58,293 bases of DNA from an uncultured Phycisphaerales bacterium (GTDB taxonomy: Bacteria; Planctomycetota; Phycisphaerae; Phycisphaerales; UBA1924): positions 1 through 58,293 of the forward strand of contig CALKJW010000021.1 of NCBI GenBank assembly GCA_937995595.1, written 5' to 3'. Every line of letters begins with the position of its first letter. Positions within the stretch are counted from its first letter, which is position 1. Made by a program: the position numbers and the translations under genes. Below, piece by piece: positions 46,329 through 55,072 of this stretch. The notes below the pieces were generated by a model. That model had not been told where the DNA came from, did not search any database, and was given only the letters and a program-made list of their open reading frames with translations.

Positions 46329-48497
46329 TCACGCCCGGATCTCGGCCCCGAGTTCGGCGCGGGCCCTGTCCATCAGCGTGTTCATCTGCGGGTCGACCTC
46401 CTCGCGCCGCAGCGTGCGCGCGGGGTCGCGGAAGCGCAGGCGCAGCGTGACGGACTTGCGCCCGGCGGGGATGGGCTGGCCGCGGAAGGCGCCGACGAAC
46501 GCGCTGTGCTCCAGCAGCGGGAGTTTGAGCCCATGCACGAGCGCGTCGACTCTGGCCCACGGCGTCTGCTCGGGGACGATCAGCGACAGGTCGCGCTCGA
46601 TGGCGGGGAACTCGGGCAGGGCGTGCACCAGCGACCGAGGCGGGTAGAGCGCGACCAGTTCGGCCAGACCGATCTCGGCGATGGCGACGGGCCGCTCGAG
46701 CCCGTACTGGCGCTGCACCCCGGCGGCGAGCAGGCCCGCGACGCCGGCGCGCTGCCCGTTGACGCGGACCTCGGCGCACGCGCCGGGCTCGTAGGCGGCG
46801 ACGGGCGGCCGCTGCGCGGGCGCGAACTCGACGCGCGTCTCCGCGCCGCCGAGGGTGCGCGCGGCGTTCTCGACCGCGGCGCGGAGGAGGCGGACCGCGT
46901 TCTGCCGCTGCTCCGCGCCCCTCGCGCCCGCGGGGAACGAGGCGTCGCAGAGCAGCGCGACGTTGGTGCGCTCGGCGCTGCGGCCCGCGGCGTCCTGCGC
47001 GAAGACCGACGAGACCTCGAACAGGCGGACGCCGCCGTCGCCGTCGCCCGCGTCGTCGGCGTGCGCGCCGCCGTCCTGGTTCTTGCGGCGGCAGGCCAGC
47101 AGGCTCGGCAGCGCGCTGGGGCGCAGCACCGGGTCGGCCGGGCGGCGTTCGCGGCTGACGCTCACGGCGCGGAGGCCCTCGGGCAGGAAGGGCGCGGCGT
47201 GGTCGGGCGTGACGAACGTGAACGTGACCGTCTCGTAGAAGCCCATGCCGGTGAGCGCGGCGCACAGGTCGCGGACGGCGCGCTCCGACTGCTGCGGGGC
47301 GCTGACGCGCACCGCGACCTTCTCGTGCACCGGGAGTTTGTCCAGCCCGCGGATGCGCGCCACCTCCTCGATCAGGTCGATCTCGCGCTCCAGGTCCGGC
47401 CGGTGCGCGGGGATCGTGCACGACAGCGCGCCCTCGTCGGCGGGCGCGGCGGCGATCTCCAGCGCGCCCAGCACGCGCGCGATCTCCGGGGCGGGCACGT
47501 CGACGCCCAGCACCGCGGCGCAGCGCGCCGGGCGCAGCCGCACGACCGTCGGCGGCCGCGGCTCGACGCCCGCGCGGACGATGCCCGGCGCCAGCGTGCC
47601 CCCGGCGAGTTTGACGATCAGCGCGGCGGCGCGCTGCGCGGCCCGCTCGATGGTCCGCGGGTCGACGGTGCGCTCGAAGCGGTGCGAGGCCTCGGTCCGC
47701 ACGCCGTGCCGGCGCGAGGCGCGCCGGACGGCGACCGGCTCCCACGTCGCCGCCTCGAGCAGCACGTCGGTGGTCGAGGTCGTGACCTCGGTCTCGCGCC
47801 CGCCCATGACGCCCGCCAGGCTCACCGCGCGCCCGCCGTTGCGCAGGTCGGCGACGACCACCTCGTCGCCCGCGAGCGTGACCGTGCGGCCGTCGAGCAG
47901 CGTGAGTTTCTCGCCCCTGACGGCGGTGCGCACGACGACGCGGACGCGCCGCTGCCCGTCGGGCGCGCCGTCGCCGTGCAGCGTCGCCAGGTCGAAGACG
48001 TGCGACGGCTGGCCGTACTCGAGCGCGACGTAGTTGGTCACGTCGACGACGTTGTTGATCGACCGCTGCCCCGCGGCCTCGAGCGCCTCGACGAGCCAGC
48101 GCGGGCTCGGGCCCACGCGCACCCCGCGGATCACCTGCGCCGTGAACAGCCGGCACAGGTCCGACACGCGGTTGTCGATGGCGACGGCGGAGGCGGCGTC
48201 GGGCCCGCCGGTGCTGGGGGCCGCGGCGTTGCCCGGGGCCTGCTCGGGCGTGCGCCCGGGCGCGGGGATGCGCAGGCGCCGGCCCGTGGCCGCGGCGATC
48301 TCGCGCGCCAGGCCGATGTGGCTCAGGCAGTCGCCGCGGTTGCTGGTCACCTCCACGTCGAGCCGCACGTCGCCGTTGGGCAGTTCCTCGGCGGTCTCGA
48401 TGGGGAAGCCCACGAACGTGAGGATCTCCTCGACGCTGTCGGCGGTGAGGTTGGCCGGTTCGAGGTACTCGTTGAGCCAGCGGACGGAGATCTTCAT
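46329..48497 (-). CDS. pheT: Phenylalanyl-tRNA synthetase beta subunit lacking the N-terminal tRNA-binding domain
   Basis: A 722-residue beta subunit of PheRS. After MKISVRWLNEYLEP and GFPIETAEEL the chain goes straight to LDVEVTSNRGDCLSHIGLAR, so the EMAPII-like tRNA-binding domain present in most bacterial PheT (roughly residues 40-150) is missing, hence the length of 722 instead of about 790. The B3/B4 editing part (SLAGVMGGRETEVTTSTTDV), B5 domain, catalytic-like core and the C-terminal FDX-ACB anticodon domain (FPAIERDLSLIVPEQTPWAR) are all present. Start ATG 48497. pheS is not in the window. It is divergent from a lipoprotein gene. Confidence 0.93.
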   Translation of the reverse strand: MKISVRWLNEYLEPANLTADSVEEILTFVGFPIETAEELPNGDVRLDVEVTSNRGDCLSHIGLAREIAAATGRRLRIPAPGRTPEQAPGNAAAPSTGGPDAASAVAIDNRVSDLCRLFTAQVIRGVRVGPSPRWLVEALEAAGQRSINNVVDVTNYVALEYGQPSHVFDLATLHGDGAPDGQRRVRVVVRTAVRGEKLTLLDGRTVTLAGDEVVVADLRNGGRAVSLAGVMGGRETEVTTSTTDVLLEAATWEPVAVRRASRRHGVRTEASHRFERTVDPRTIERAAQRAAALIVKLAGGTLAPGIVRAGVEPRPPTVVRLRPARCAAVLGVDVPAPEIARVLGALEIAAAPADEGALSCTIPAHRPDLEREIDLIEEVARIRGLDKLPVHEKVAVRVSAPQQSERAVRDLCAALTGMGFYETVTFTFVTPDHAAPFLPEGLRAVSVSRERRPADPVLRPSALPSLLACRRKNQDGGAHADDAGDGDGGVRLFEVSSVFAQDAAGRSAERTNVALLCDASFPAGARGAEQRQNAVRLLRAAVENAARTLGGAETRVEFAPAQRPPVAAYEPGACAEVRVNGQRAGVAGLLAAGVQRQYGLERPVAIAEIGLAELVALYPPRSLVHALPEFPAIERDLSLIVPEQTPWARVDALVHGLKLPLLEHSAFVGAFRGQPIPAGRKSVTLRLRFRDPARTLRREEVDPQMNTLMDRARAELGAEIRA

Positions 48498-48569
48498 GGT
48501 CGGCAAGGGTAGGGAGGGGGCCCGCCGCGCCGACGCACCGCGCCGCCCAGCGCCGGTACACTCCGGCGC

Positions 48570-49133
48570 ATGCGGCGGGTGCTCGCGTCCATCGTGCTGG
48601 CGGCGGCGTGCGGCCATTGGGGCTGCGCGGGCGGGCGCGATGCGCGGTTCGAGCAAGCCGCGGCGTCGGGCGAGCCGCCGGCCGACTTTGCGCTGTCGGC
48701 GACGGTGCTGCGCCCGGTGCCGCTGGCGTGGGCCGCGGGCGTCCGCGTCGCGGGCGGCCCGGCGAAGGTGTCGGAGCGGCCGGCGCGGTACATGGTCGAG
48801 GCCGACTCGGTGCTGCGCGCCGCGCTCGGGCCGGGGGCGAGCGACGAGACCTTCCCGCCCCGCACGCGGCAGTTGACGCGCGCCCAGCGCGAGCAACTCT
48901 GGCGCGAACTGACGGCGACCCCGCTCGCCGACGCGGACCACCCGGCCCGCGCGGGCCGCGCGCCGACCATCGACGAAGCGGCGCAGGCCAGCGGCGGACG
49001 CACGACGTGGGTGATCGAGTTCTCCGGCGCGGGCAGGCGGCAGACGCTGGTGATCCACGAGGGCGGCGAGGGCGAGGCCGAGGCGCGCGGGCTGGTGGAC
49101 TCGCTGGCGCGGCTGGCGTGGGTCGGCCGCTGA
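48570..49133 (+). CDS. Putative lipoprotein of unknown function
   Basis: A 187-residue exported protein. The N-terminus MRRVLASIVLAAACGHWGCA offers two cysteines as lipidation sites, Cys14 (LAAAC) being better than Cys19; neither is a perfect lipobox. The mature part is hydrophilic and includes LSATVLRPVPLAWAAGVRVA and RTTWVIEFSGAGRRQTLVIH, which suggests a beta-sandwich. No family recognised. It precedes the DUF4430 gene by 66 bases on the same strand. Confidence 0.66.
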   Translation: MRRVLASIVLAAACGHWGCAGGRDARFEQAAASGEPPADFALSATVLRPVPLAWAAGVRVAGGPAKVSERPARYMVEADSVLRAALGPGASDETFPPRTRQLTRAQREQLWRELTATPLADADHPARAGRAPTIDEAAQASGGRTTWVIEFSGAGRRQTLVIHEGGEGEAEARGLVDSLARLAWVGR

Positions 49134-49199
49134 GGTGACCGGCCCGCCCGCGCCGGGTACACTCGGCCCCGGGTCCTTGCCCGCACAGGAGACGACCGC

Positions 49200-49724
49200 A
49201 TGAGCCAAGCCGTCCGCCACACGCTCGCCACGCTGGCCACGCTGGTGGCCGTTGTGGCGCTCGGGTTGGTGGCGGTGGCGTTCGGGACCTCGGCGCTGGA
49301 CGGCTCGGGGTCAATCGAGGGCGTGGCGCTCGCCGCGACCAGCGAGCCGCCCGCGCCCGACGCCCGGGCCGAGAAGCCCGGCGCGGCCGCGCACGTGAAA
49401 CTGGTGATCGACTACGGCGACGGCGTGCAGAAGCACTTTGTCGCCATCGAGCACACGGCGGGCATGACGGTGCTGGACGCGCTGCAGGCGGCGAAGGCGC
49501 ACCCCCGGGGCGTGCAGGTCGAGCATTCCGGAAGCGGCGCGACCGCGCTGGTGCGTCGCATCGACGACCTGAAGAACCAGGGCGGCCCGGCCGGCGGGGG
49601 GGGAGCGCGCAACTGGCAGTTCTACGTGAACGACCGGTACGCGACCGCGGGCGCGGGCGCGACGAAACTCGAACCCGGCGACGTGGTGCGCTGGGTCTTT
49701 GCGCCCTACACCGGCGGCAGGTAG
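49200..49724 (+). CDS. DUF4430-domain exported or membrane-anchored protein
   Basis: A 174-residue protein with an N-terminal hydrophobic signal or anchor (residues 8-29, TLATLATLVAVVALGLVAVA). The C-terminal ~110 residues form a ubiquitin-like DUF4430 domain: HVKLVIDYGDGVQKHFVAIE, GMTVLDALQAAK, and the typical NWQFYVNDRYATAGAGATKL EPGDVVRWVF end. This domain also forms the C-terminal part of cobalamin-binding transcobalamins; here no cobalamin-specific partner is visible. AGGAGA before ATG 49200. It converges on nadA with just one base between stops. Confidence 0.82.
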   Translation: MSQAVRHTLATLATLVAVVALGLVAVAFGTSALDGSGSIEGVALAATSEPPAPDARAEKPGAAAHVKLVIDYGDGVQKHFVAIEHTAGMTVLDALQAAKAHPRGVQVEHSGSGATALVRRIDDLKNQGGPAGGGGARNWQFYVNDRYATAGAGATKLEPGDVVRWVFAPYTGGR

Positions 49725-49725
49725 G

Positions 49726-51027
49726 TCAGTCGGTCAGCGCGGGGTCGCCGTGCGCGGCGCGCGCGGCGCGGGCCCGCCCCTTGGGCGCGGCCTTCACGGG
49801 CGCGGGCGGCGCGCCCATCGGCGCGGCGAGGTTCAGCATCCGGTCGATCGCGACCAGCGCCCACTTGCGCGCCTCGGGGTGCACGCTCACGCGGTTGACG
49901 ACCTTGCCCGCGGCGAGGTTGTCCAGCGCCCACGCCAGGTGTTCCTGGTCGATGCGGAACATCGTGGTGCACAGGCACTGGCAGTCGGAGAGGATGCGCA
50001 CGTGCACGCCGCGGAGCGCGGACTCGCGCGCCAGGCGGTTGACCAGGTGCACCTCGGTGCCGACGGCCCACGACGAGCCGGCGGGCGCGGCGCGCAGGGT
50101 CTTGATGATGTACTCGGTCGATCCGGAGAGGTCGGACCTGTCGACCACCTCCTTGCAGCACTCGGGGTGCACGAGGATGGTCGTGCGTTCGGCGCGGGGC
50201 TTGCCCTTGTCGGCCTCGCGGATCTGGTCGCAGTGCTCGGGGCGGAAGAGTTTGTGCACCGAGCAGTGCCCGGCCCAGAGGATGACCCTGGCCCGGCGGA
50301 CCTGCTCGGGCGTTGCGCCGCCGAGTTCCTCGCCGCGGGCCAGCCGGCGCGGGTCGTAGACGCAGGTCTGCGTTTTCACATCGAGGCCGTACGCCGCGGC
50401 GGTGTTGCGGCCCAGGTGCTGGTCGGGGAGGAAGAGGATCTTGATCTGCTCGCCCTTGCGCGCCGGTCGCGTGCCGCCCCGCATGGCCCACTCGAAGACG
50501 CGCGCGGCGTTGGACGACGTGCAGACGGCGCCGCCGTTCCTGCCGACAAAGGCCTTGATCGCCGCGGAGGAGTTGATGTAGGTGATGGGGATGATGCGGC
50601 CGTTCCACGGCGCGCCCCGGCGGCCGCGCGTGCCCGGCGCGCGGAGCGCGTCGTGCAGCAGGTCCCACGCGGCCAGCGCGTCGTCGTAGTCGGCCATGTC
50701 GGCCATCGAGCACCCGGCCGAGAGGTCGGGCAGGATGACGGCGACGTCGTCGGGAGTGACCAGGTCGGCGGTCTCGGCCATGAAGTGCACGCCGCAGAAG
50801 ACGACGTAGCGCGCGCCCTGCTCCTTCACGCGGCCCGCGGCGAGTTGGCTGAGTTTGAGCGAGTCGCCGGTGAAGTCGGCGTGCCGGATGACCTCGTCGG
50901 TCTGGTAGTGGTGGCCGAGGATGACCAGTTTCGGCCCGAGTTCGGCGCGGCGCGCGGCGATGGACGCGGCGAGTTGCTCGTGCGAGGCGCCGGTGTACTT
51001 CTCCGGGAGTGGGGGCTGCCAGAGCAT
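49726..51027 (-). CDS. nadA: Quinolinate synthase
   Basis: A 433-residue [4Fe-4S] enzyme that condenses iminoaspartate with dihydroxyacetone phosphate to quinolinate for NAD synthesis. Seen: LGHHYQTDEVIRHADFTGDS, the first cluster Cys in VVFCGVHFMAETADL, SAGCSMADMADYDD, the second in LWAGHCSVHKLFRPEHC and the last in SDCQCLCTTMFRID. Residues about 150-180 and the C-terminal Lys/Ala-rich tail make it longer than the compact ~300-residue form. Start ATG 51027. nadB and nadC are not adjacent. Confidence 0.93.
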   Translation of the reverse strand: MLWQPPLPEKYTGASHEQLAASIAARRAELGPKLVILGHHYQTDEVIRHADFTGDSLKLSQLAAGRVKEQGARYVVFCGVHFMAETADLVTPDDVAVILPDLSAGCSMADMADYDDALAAWDLLHDALRAPGTRGRRGAPWNGRIIPITYINSSAAIKAFVGRNGGAVCTSSNAARVFEWAMRGGTRPARKGEQIKILFLPDQHLGRNTAAAYGLDVKTQTCVYDPRRLARGEELGGATPEQVRRARVILWAGHCSVHKLFRPEHCDQIREADKGKPRAERTTILVHPECCKEVVDRSDLSGSTEYIIKTLRAAPAGSSWAVGTEVHLVNRLARESALRGVHVRILSDCQCLCTTMFRIDQEHLAWALDNLAAGKVVNRVSVHPEARKWALVAIDRMLNLAAPMGAPPAPVKAAPKGRARAARAAHGDPALTD

Positions 51028-51048
51028 GAGCGATCGTAGAGCGCGGGC

Positions 51049-51411
51049 TCAGGCGGCGCGGGCCGCGGCCCGCGCGCCGGTGTAGCGCACCGCGACGGCC
51101 TGACGCCGGGCCCCGAGCGACTCGGCGCGGACGACGACGGCGTGGACCAGCGCGTCGTCGCGGACCAGCGGCGAATCGGTCGAGGCGACCGCCACCTGCA
51201 CGGCGTCGCCGGGGGCCAGCGGCCGGTCGCTCTCGACCTCCAGCAGCGCGCCGCCGACGGAGAGGTCGCGCGTCTGCGCGGCGAGGTACTGGCGCCGGCC
51301 GGGCAGGAAGACCTTGCCGTCGCGCGCGATGCGGAAGCGCTTGTTGCGGCGGCGCTCTTCGTGGGGCGGGCGCGTGGCGGACGTCGGGGCGTGCTGCGTG
51401 CAGGTGTTCAT
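51049..51411 (-). CDS. PilZ-domain protein
   Basis: A 120-residue single PilZ domain, the usual c-di-GMP receptor. The N-terminal RRRNKRFRI matches RxxxR, and TRDLSVGGALLEVES matches (D/N)xSxxG, separated by the customary ~25 residues. A disordered N-terminus of ~18 residues precedes it. PilZ proteins of this size often sit in motility or surface-glycan control. Start ATG 51411 has GGAGG upstream. It lies 21 bases upstream of nadA on the same strand, probably by chance. Confidence 0.85.
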   Translation of the reverse strand: MNTCTQHAPTSATRPPHEERRRNKRFRIARDGKVFLPGRRQYLAAQTRDLSVGGALLEVESDRPLAPGDAVQVAVASTDSPLVRDDALVHAVVVRAESLGARRQAVAVRYTGARAAARAA

Positions 51412-51535
51412 GGTGCCTCCGGGCGCGTGGCGTGCGTGCGCCCGGCAGGTTCATCGGCGCGCGCGGCCCGCGGCGGCCGGGCGGGACCGCGCGCCCGCAC
51501 GCCGCGCAAGGCCCGCGCCGAGGGTCCGCCGGCGG

Positions 51536-52228
51536 TTATCGCCGCCTGCGGGCCGCGGCGAGGGCGACGCCCAGCAGCGCGAGCGCCCCCGCGCCCGGCG
51601 CGGGGATCAGCCCGCGCGAGATGAACAGGAAGTCGCCGATGGGCCGGTGCAGCGCGGGGTTGGCGCCGTGGTTGAGCCAGCCCCAGCCGGACATGCCGGA
51701 GAAGCCCAGGTGCCCGTCGTCGTGGTCCTCGTCGCCGAGCCGGAACGAGAAGCCGAAGTTGCCGCGCTCGTCGTAGAGCGGGATCGTGTCGCCCAGCGGC
51801 GTGGTGATCCAGCCGGTGTTGACGTTGTTGGGCCCGTTGACCCACAGGTCGTCGTCGCCGGGGACCTGCTGCACGCCGATGGTGTACGACATGTTGAACG
51901 AGTACACGCCGCGGTACTGGTCGTTCCAGAAGATGTTGAAGTTCCACCGACCGCCCCACACGTCGCCGTAGACGCGCAGGATGCCCGGCGAGACCTCGAG
52001 GATCACCTGCGACTGCGGGTGGTCGAAGTCGAAGAGGAAGCGGTCGTGACCGGTTGTCACGTTGTACAACTCGTCGAGTTGCAGGCCCGCCGGGCCGGCC
52101 TGGAAGGCCGGGTGGTTGCCGAGGGCGTAGAAGCCCGGGTGGATGACTGCTCCGAGCGCGGGACCGGTCGCGCCCAACAACGCCACGGCCGCCGCTGGCG
52201 CGGCGACACAGATGCTTGGTTTGTTCAT
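51536..52228 (-). CDS. Secreted protein with PEP-CTERM-like sorting end, family copy 1
   Basis: A 230-residue exported protein with an N-terminal signal (VAAPAAAVALLGATGPALGA). The C-terminus LIPAPGAGALALLGVALAAARRRR-like end (PAPGA, hydrophobic stretch, RRRR) is the form of PEP-CTERM sorting signal seen in Phycisphaerae, which implies exosortase-dependent processing. The mature ~170-residue domain includes LQLDELYNVTTGHDRFLFDF, GDDDLWVNGPNNVNTGW, TTPLGDTIPLYDERGNFGF and SGWGWLNHG. A paralogue lies at 53201-53896 with a DoxX-like gene between them. I know no function; aromatic beta-rich makeup suggests a surface or matrix protein. Confidence 0.78.
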   Translation of the reverse strand: MNKPSICVAAPAAAVALLGATGPALGAVIHPGFYALGNHPAFQAGPAGLQLDELYNVTTGHDRFLFDFDHPQSQVILEVSPGILRVYGDVWGGRWNFNIFWNDQYRGVYSFNMSYTIGVQQVPGDDDLWVNGPNNVNTGWITTPLGDTIPLYDERGNFGFSFRLGDEDHDDGHLGFSGMSGWGWLNHGANPALHRPIGDFLFISRGLIPAPGAGALALLGVALAAARRRR

Positions 52229-52487
52229 GGGACACCCCGAGAGAGGGAAGGGTGTGGTTCAAAGCAACACTACAAACGCCGCGAGGTTCCTTGTGTAAGA
52301 GAGCCTATGAGAGAGAGTTGGTATTATGCCCGATAATGGCGGGGCTTGCCAGCGGGAAACGCCGAAATTCCGGCACAAACTGCGCAAGTACAAGCCTTTG
52401 CACGTCTTGCGCCGGGTGCGGGCCAGGCCTCGGTCGTTTGGTTGATGGTTGGTCTTGATTCGCGCTTGAAGTGCCGGAGGGTCACCG

Positions 52488-52976
52488 ATGCCGACTCAAT
52501 CACCCGGGACCGGCCCGACGCAAGGCCTGTGGCAGGGTGTGCGGGCGCGCTGGGACCGCGTCGATGCGCGCCTCGCGGCGTGGATGGACCGGGTCGGTCA
52601 TCCGCTGCACCGCGTCACGCTCGCGCTGGTCTTTCTGTGGTTCGGGTCGCTCAAGTGGTACGGGCACCCGACGGCGACGACCATCCTCGCGCACACGGTG
52701 TTCGTCGGACCGCCGGAGGTCACGGTGCGCATCCTCGGGGCGTGGGAGGCGCTGATCGGCCTGTGCCTGCTGTTCCCGGCGCTGGTGCGCGTCGCGCTGC
52801 CGCTGCTGGGGCTTCGGCTGCTCGGCACCGCCGCGGCGCTGGCCATCCGCAACGACGTGTGCTTCGCGGGGTCGGTGCTGGTGCCGACGCCGGAGGGTCA
52901 GTACCTGGTGAAGGACCTGATGCTGTTCGGCGCGGCGGTGGTGATCGGGGGATCGGTGCGGCACGCGCGGGGGTGA
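52488..52976 (+). CDS. DoxX/DUF417-like membrane protein
   Basis: A 162-residue protein with four membrane helices (about residues 44-62, 81-102, 104-120 and 138-157). The first contains LALVFLWFGSLKWYG, and WEALIGLCLLFPALVRVALP follows, a plan shared with YkgB/DUF417 and DoxX-type proteins. Some such proteins carry quinone-linked redox roles; none can be assigned here. It lies on the opposite strand to the two flanking secreted paralogues. A strong hairpin stands 30 bases after its stop. Confidence 0.7.
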   Translation: MPTQSPGTGPTQGLWQGVRARWDRVDARLAAWMDRVGHPLHRVTLALVFLWFGSLKWYGHPTATTILAHTVFVGPPEVTVRILGAWEALIGLCLLFPALVRVALPLLGLRLLGTAAALAIRNDVCFAGSVLVPTPEGQYLVKDLMLFGAAVVIGGSVRHARG

Positions 52977-53006
52977 TCCGGAACCCCCGCGCGGCCCTGT
53001 GCGTCC

Positions 53007-53039
53007 GGTGTGCCCCGCCGCCGAGGGGCGGGGCACACC
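53007..53039. terminator. Perfect 13-bp stem-loop after the DoxX-like gene
   Basis: Arms GGTGTGCCCCGCC (53007-53019) and GGCGGGGCACACC (53027-53039) with a 7-base loop. It is the longest perfect hairpin I found here. No T run follows in either direction, so it may end transcripts by a T-poor route or protect RNA ends. Confidence 0.5.
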
Positions 53040-53200
53040 AGAAGATGTGGCACAACTCGTGAACCTGTACGGGCGACTCACGGCGATTGGAGGGGGCGTG
53101 CCGACGCGCTGGCCTGCGCGCGACGGTCAATCCCGCTTCGACGCCGCCGCGCGGCCGCCCGGGTGGAATCCGGACCTGGCCGGGTGCAACGCGCCTTGAC

Positions 53201-53896
53201 TCAGCGACGGCGACGGCCGGTCAGGATGAACGCACCGGCGGCCAGCAGGCCCGCCGCGCCCGGCGCGGGAACGGGCGCGCCGACCGTGAACAGAAAGTCG
53301 CTGGCGGCGACGTGGTGGTCGGGCGAACCGTGGTTGAGCCAGCCCCAGCCGGAGACGCCCTCGAACCCGCGGTGCCCGGCGTCGTCGTTTTCGTCGCCGA
53401 TGCGCAGCGAGTAGCCGAAACTGCCGCGCTCGTCCCACAGCGGGATCGTGTCGCCCAGCGGCGTGAGGATGAAGCCGGTGTTGGCGTTGTTCGGACCGTT
53501 GACCCACACGTCGTCGTCGCCGGGCACGTCCATGACGCCGACGTTGTAGAGCATGTCCACGGTGTAGAGGCCCTGGTAGGCGTCGGCGGCGTAGCCGGTG
53601 CCGGTGTCGCGGCCGCCCCACGTCACGCCGTGGATGCGGATGGTGGTCGCCGTGAAGTCCATGATCATCACCGACGAAGGGTGCTCGAAGTCGAACGTGA
53701 AGATGTCGTGCCCGCCGGTGGCGTTGTACAACTCGTCGAGGCGCAGGCCGTAGAGCGGCGGGCGCGCGTTGCCGTCGGGGTGGTTGGCCAGGTAGTAACT
53801 GCCCGTCGCCAGCACCGCGCCCGACGCGGCGCCCGGGGCGCACAGGGCCACAACACCCGCCGCGCACGCGGCGGGAACACAGGAACGGAGCAGCAT
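53201..53896 (-). CDS. Secreted protein with PEP-CTERM-like sorting end, family copy 2
   Basis: A 231-residue paralogue of the protein at 51536. Signal peptide MLLRSCVPAACAAGVVALCA; C-terminal sorting signal VPAPGAAGLLAAGAFILTG then RRRR. Shared blocks with copy 1: LRLDELYNATGGHDIFTFDF, PGDDDVWVNGPNNANTG, LTPLGDTIPLWDERGSFGYS, GDENDDAGHRGF and SGWGWLNHGS. The pair is roughly half identical over the mature domain by eye. Start ATG 53896, with an AGAGAG stretch upstream as a weak ribosome-binding site. The genes are not direct neighbours: the DoxX-like gene sits between on the other strand. Function unknown. Confidence 0.78.
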   Translation of the reverse strand: MLLRSCVPAACAAGVVALCAPGAASGAVLATGSYYLANHPDGNARPPLYGLRLDELYNATGGHDIFTFDFEHPSSVMIMDFTATTIRIHGVTWGGRDTGTGYAADAYQGLYTVDMLYNVGVMDVPGDDDVWVNGPNNANTGFILTPLGDTIPLWDERGSFGYSLRIGDENDDAGHRGFEGVSGWGWLNHGSPDHHVAASDFLFTVGAPVPAPGAAGLLAAGAFILTGRRRR

Positions 53897-54080
53897 GGGG
53901 TCTCTCTCCTCGCTGCGGATGTGTGCCGATGGGGAACTCCGTCCCCCGCGAGCGGCGCTGACCGGTACGCCGCCCTCCGGGCAGCGAAACGTGTGGCTGA
54001 CCATGCCACACACGCCGCGGAGTGCAAGGTCAACGCGGTCTTACATCGGTTGGTTGTTGGTTCTCAGACCTTCGGCGCTC

Positions 54081-54620
54081 TCAGGCCGCTTGCGCGTCGC
54101 GGCGCGCGGCCACGATCTCCCGCGGCAGGACCGCCGCGAGGCCGAACAACGCGCCCGAATAGAGCAGGTCACCGGCGAGTTGCCACTTGAAGAACGGGAC
54201 CGCGGCGAGATAGCAGGCCAGCAGACCGCCCGTGTCGCGCGGGTACATCGAGCCCAACGCCCACACCGCGCCGTTGGAGATGACAAAGAACGCCAGCGAC
54301 GAGAGGGCCGCGGCCGAGCCGATGCGCCACGCGTTGCGCCCGTCGCCCAGCAGCGGGCGCATCGCCAGCGGCACGAGCAGGCCCGCGTACACGGCGATCA
54401 TGATGCCCAGGGAGTAGCCGCCGATCACGGCGTCGCTCAGCAGCATCGCGGCCATCGGCACGCACGCCGCGAGCAGCCGGCTCGGGAACACCCACCCGGC
54501 CAGCAGCGACACGGCGACGAGCGCGGTGAAGTTGGGGGGGTGGGGGATGAGGCGCGTGGCGGCCGCGAGGCCGACCAGCAGGGCGAACAGCACACCGTCG
54601 CGCGTCGAAATCCGCGTCAT
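54081..54620 (-). CDS. DUF6580-like membrane protein, putative transporter component
   Basis: A 179-residue membrane protein with about five helices. The N-terminal DGVLFALLVGLAAATRLIPHP followed by PNFTALVAVSLLAGWVFPS is the pattern of the family named DUF6580 (putative transport proteins, reminiscent of ECF-transporter substrate-binding components), with the RLxPHPPNFT motif intact. LSDAVIGGYSLGIMIAVYAG and YLAAVPFFKWQLAGDLLYSG are further typical helices. Substrate unknown. Start ATG 54620 at the family N-terminus. Confidence 0.75.
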   Translation of the reverse strand: MTRISTRDGVLFALLVGLAAATRLIPHPPNFTALVAVSLLAGWVFPSRLLAACVPMAAMLLSDAVIGGYSLGIMIAVYAGLLVPLAMRPLLGDGRNAWRIGSAAALSSLAFFVISNGAVWALGSMYPRDTGGLLACYLAAVPFFKWQLAGDLLYSGALFGLAAVLPREIVAARRDAQAA

Positions 54621-54685
54621 GCTCCGATCTCCGCTTGCAGGCAGTCCGGCGGAGAGTCTAGCCGGGTCTTGGAGCAGGGGATATC

Positions 54686-55072
54686 TCACGCCGCGGTCGG
54701 CCGGCCGGGGTCGTCGTCGGTCGAGCGCGGGAAGCGCATGGGCGACTCGGCCTGCCTGCGCAGCCGATCCAGCCGTGCCTGCATCGCGTCGAGCGTCTGC
54801 TCGACCTGCCGGACCAGGTCGGGCGTGGTCACGGTGCCGTCCTCGCGCAGCAGGCGGAGCGAGCGCGGGCGCAGCGCCTCAGCGTGCGCGTCCGGCGCGC
54901 CGGCGGACTCCGGGTCCACGCGGCCGGCGACCAGCGTCGTGCGCCGCGCCTGTTCCCGACCGCCGCGGCCCGCGGGAATCACGGGGAAACGGAACGTCGC
55001 CGGGATCTCCTCGGCGGCGCGGGCCGAGTCGGTCTCCACGTCGCGGTGCAGGCGGAGTCGGGTCGTGGCCAT
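54686..55072 (-). CDS. Hypothetical protein with a C-terminal helix
   Basis: A 128-residue hydrophilic protein without signal or membrane segments. The first ~85 residues are likely disordered and Arg/Ala/Glu-rich. LVRQVEQTLDAMQARLDRLR (about 90-115) is an amphipathic helix that could form a coiled coil. Not recognised; the reading frame is intact with an ATG at 55072 but no strong ribosome-binding site. It is divergent from the aminotransferase across 231 bases. Confidence 0.55.
   Translation of the reverse strand: MATTRLRLHRDVETDSARAAEEIPATFRFPVIPAGRGGREQARRTTLVAGRVDPESAGAPDAHAEALRPRSLRLLREDGTVTTPDLVRQVEQTLDAMQARLDRLRRQAESPMRFPRSTDDDPGRPTAA

Noticed and set aside
46233-48512. Plus-strand frame of 759 residues across pheT
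   Set aside because: Antisense shadow of pheT.
45562-49314. One minus frame of 1250 residues that would fuse the phosphatase with a long upstream part
   Set aside because: Only the last 221 residues carry family motifs and an ATG; the rest overlaps pheT in another frame.
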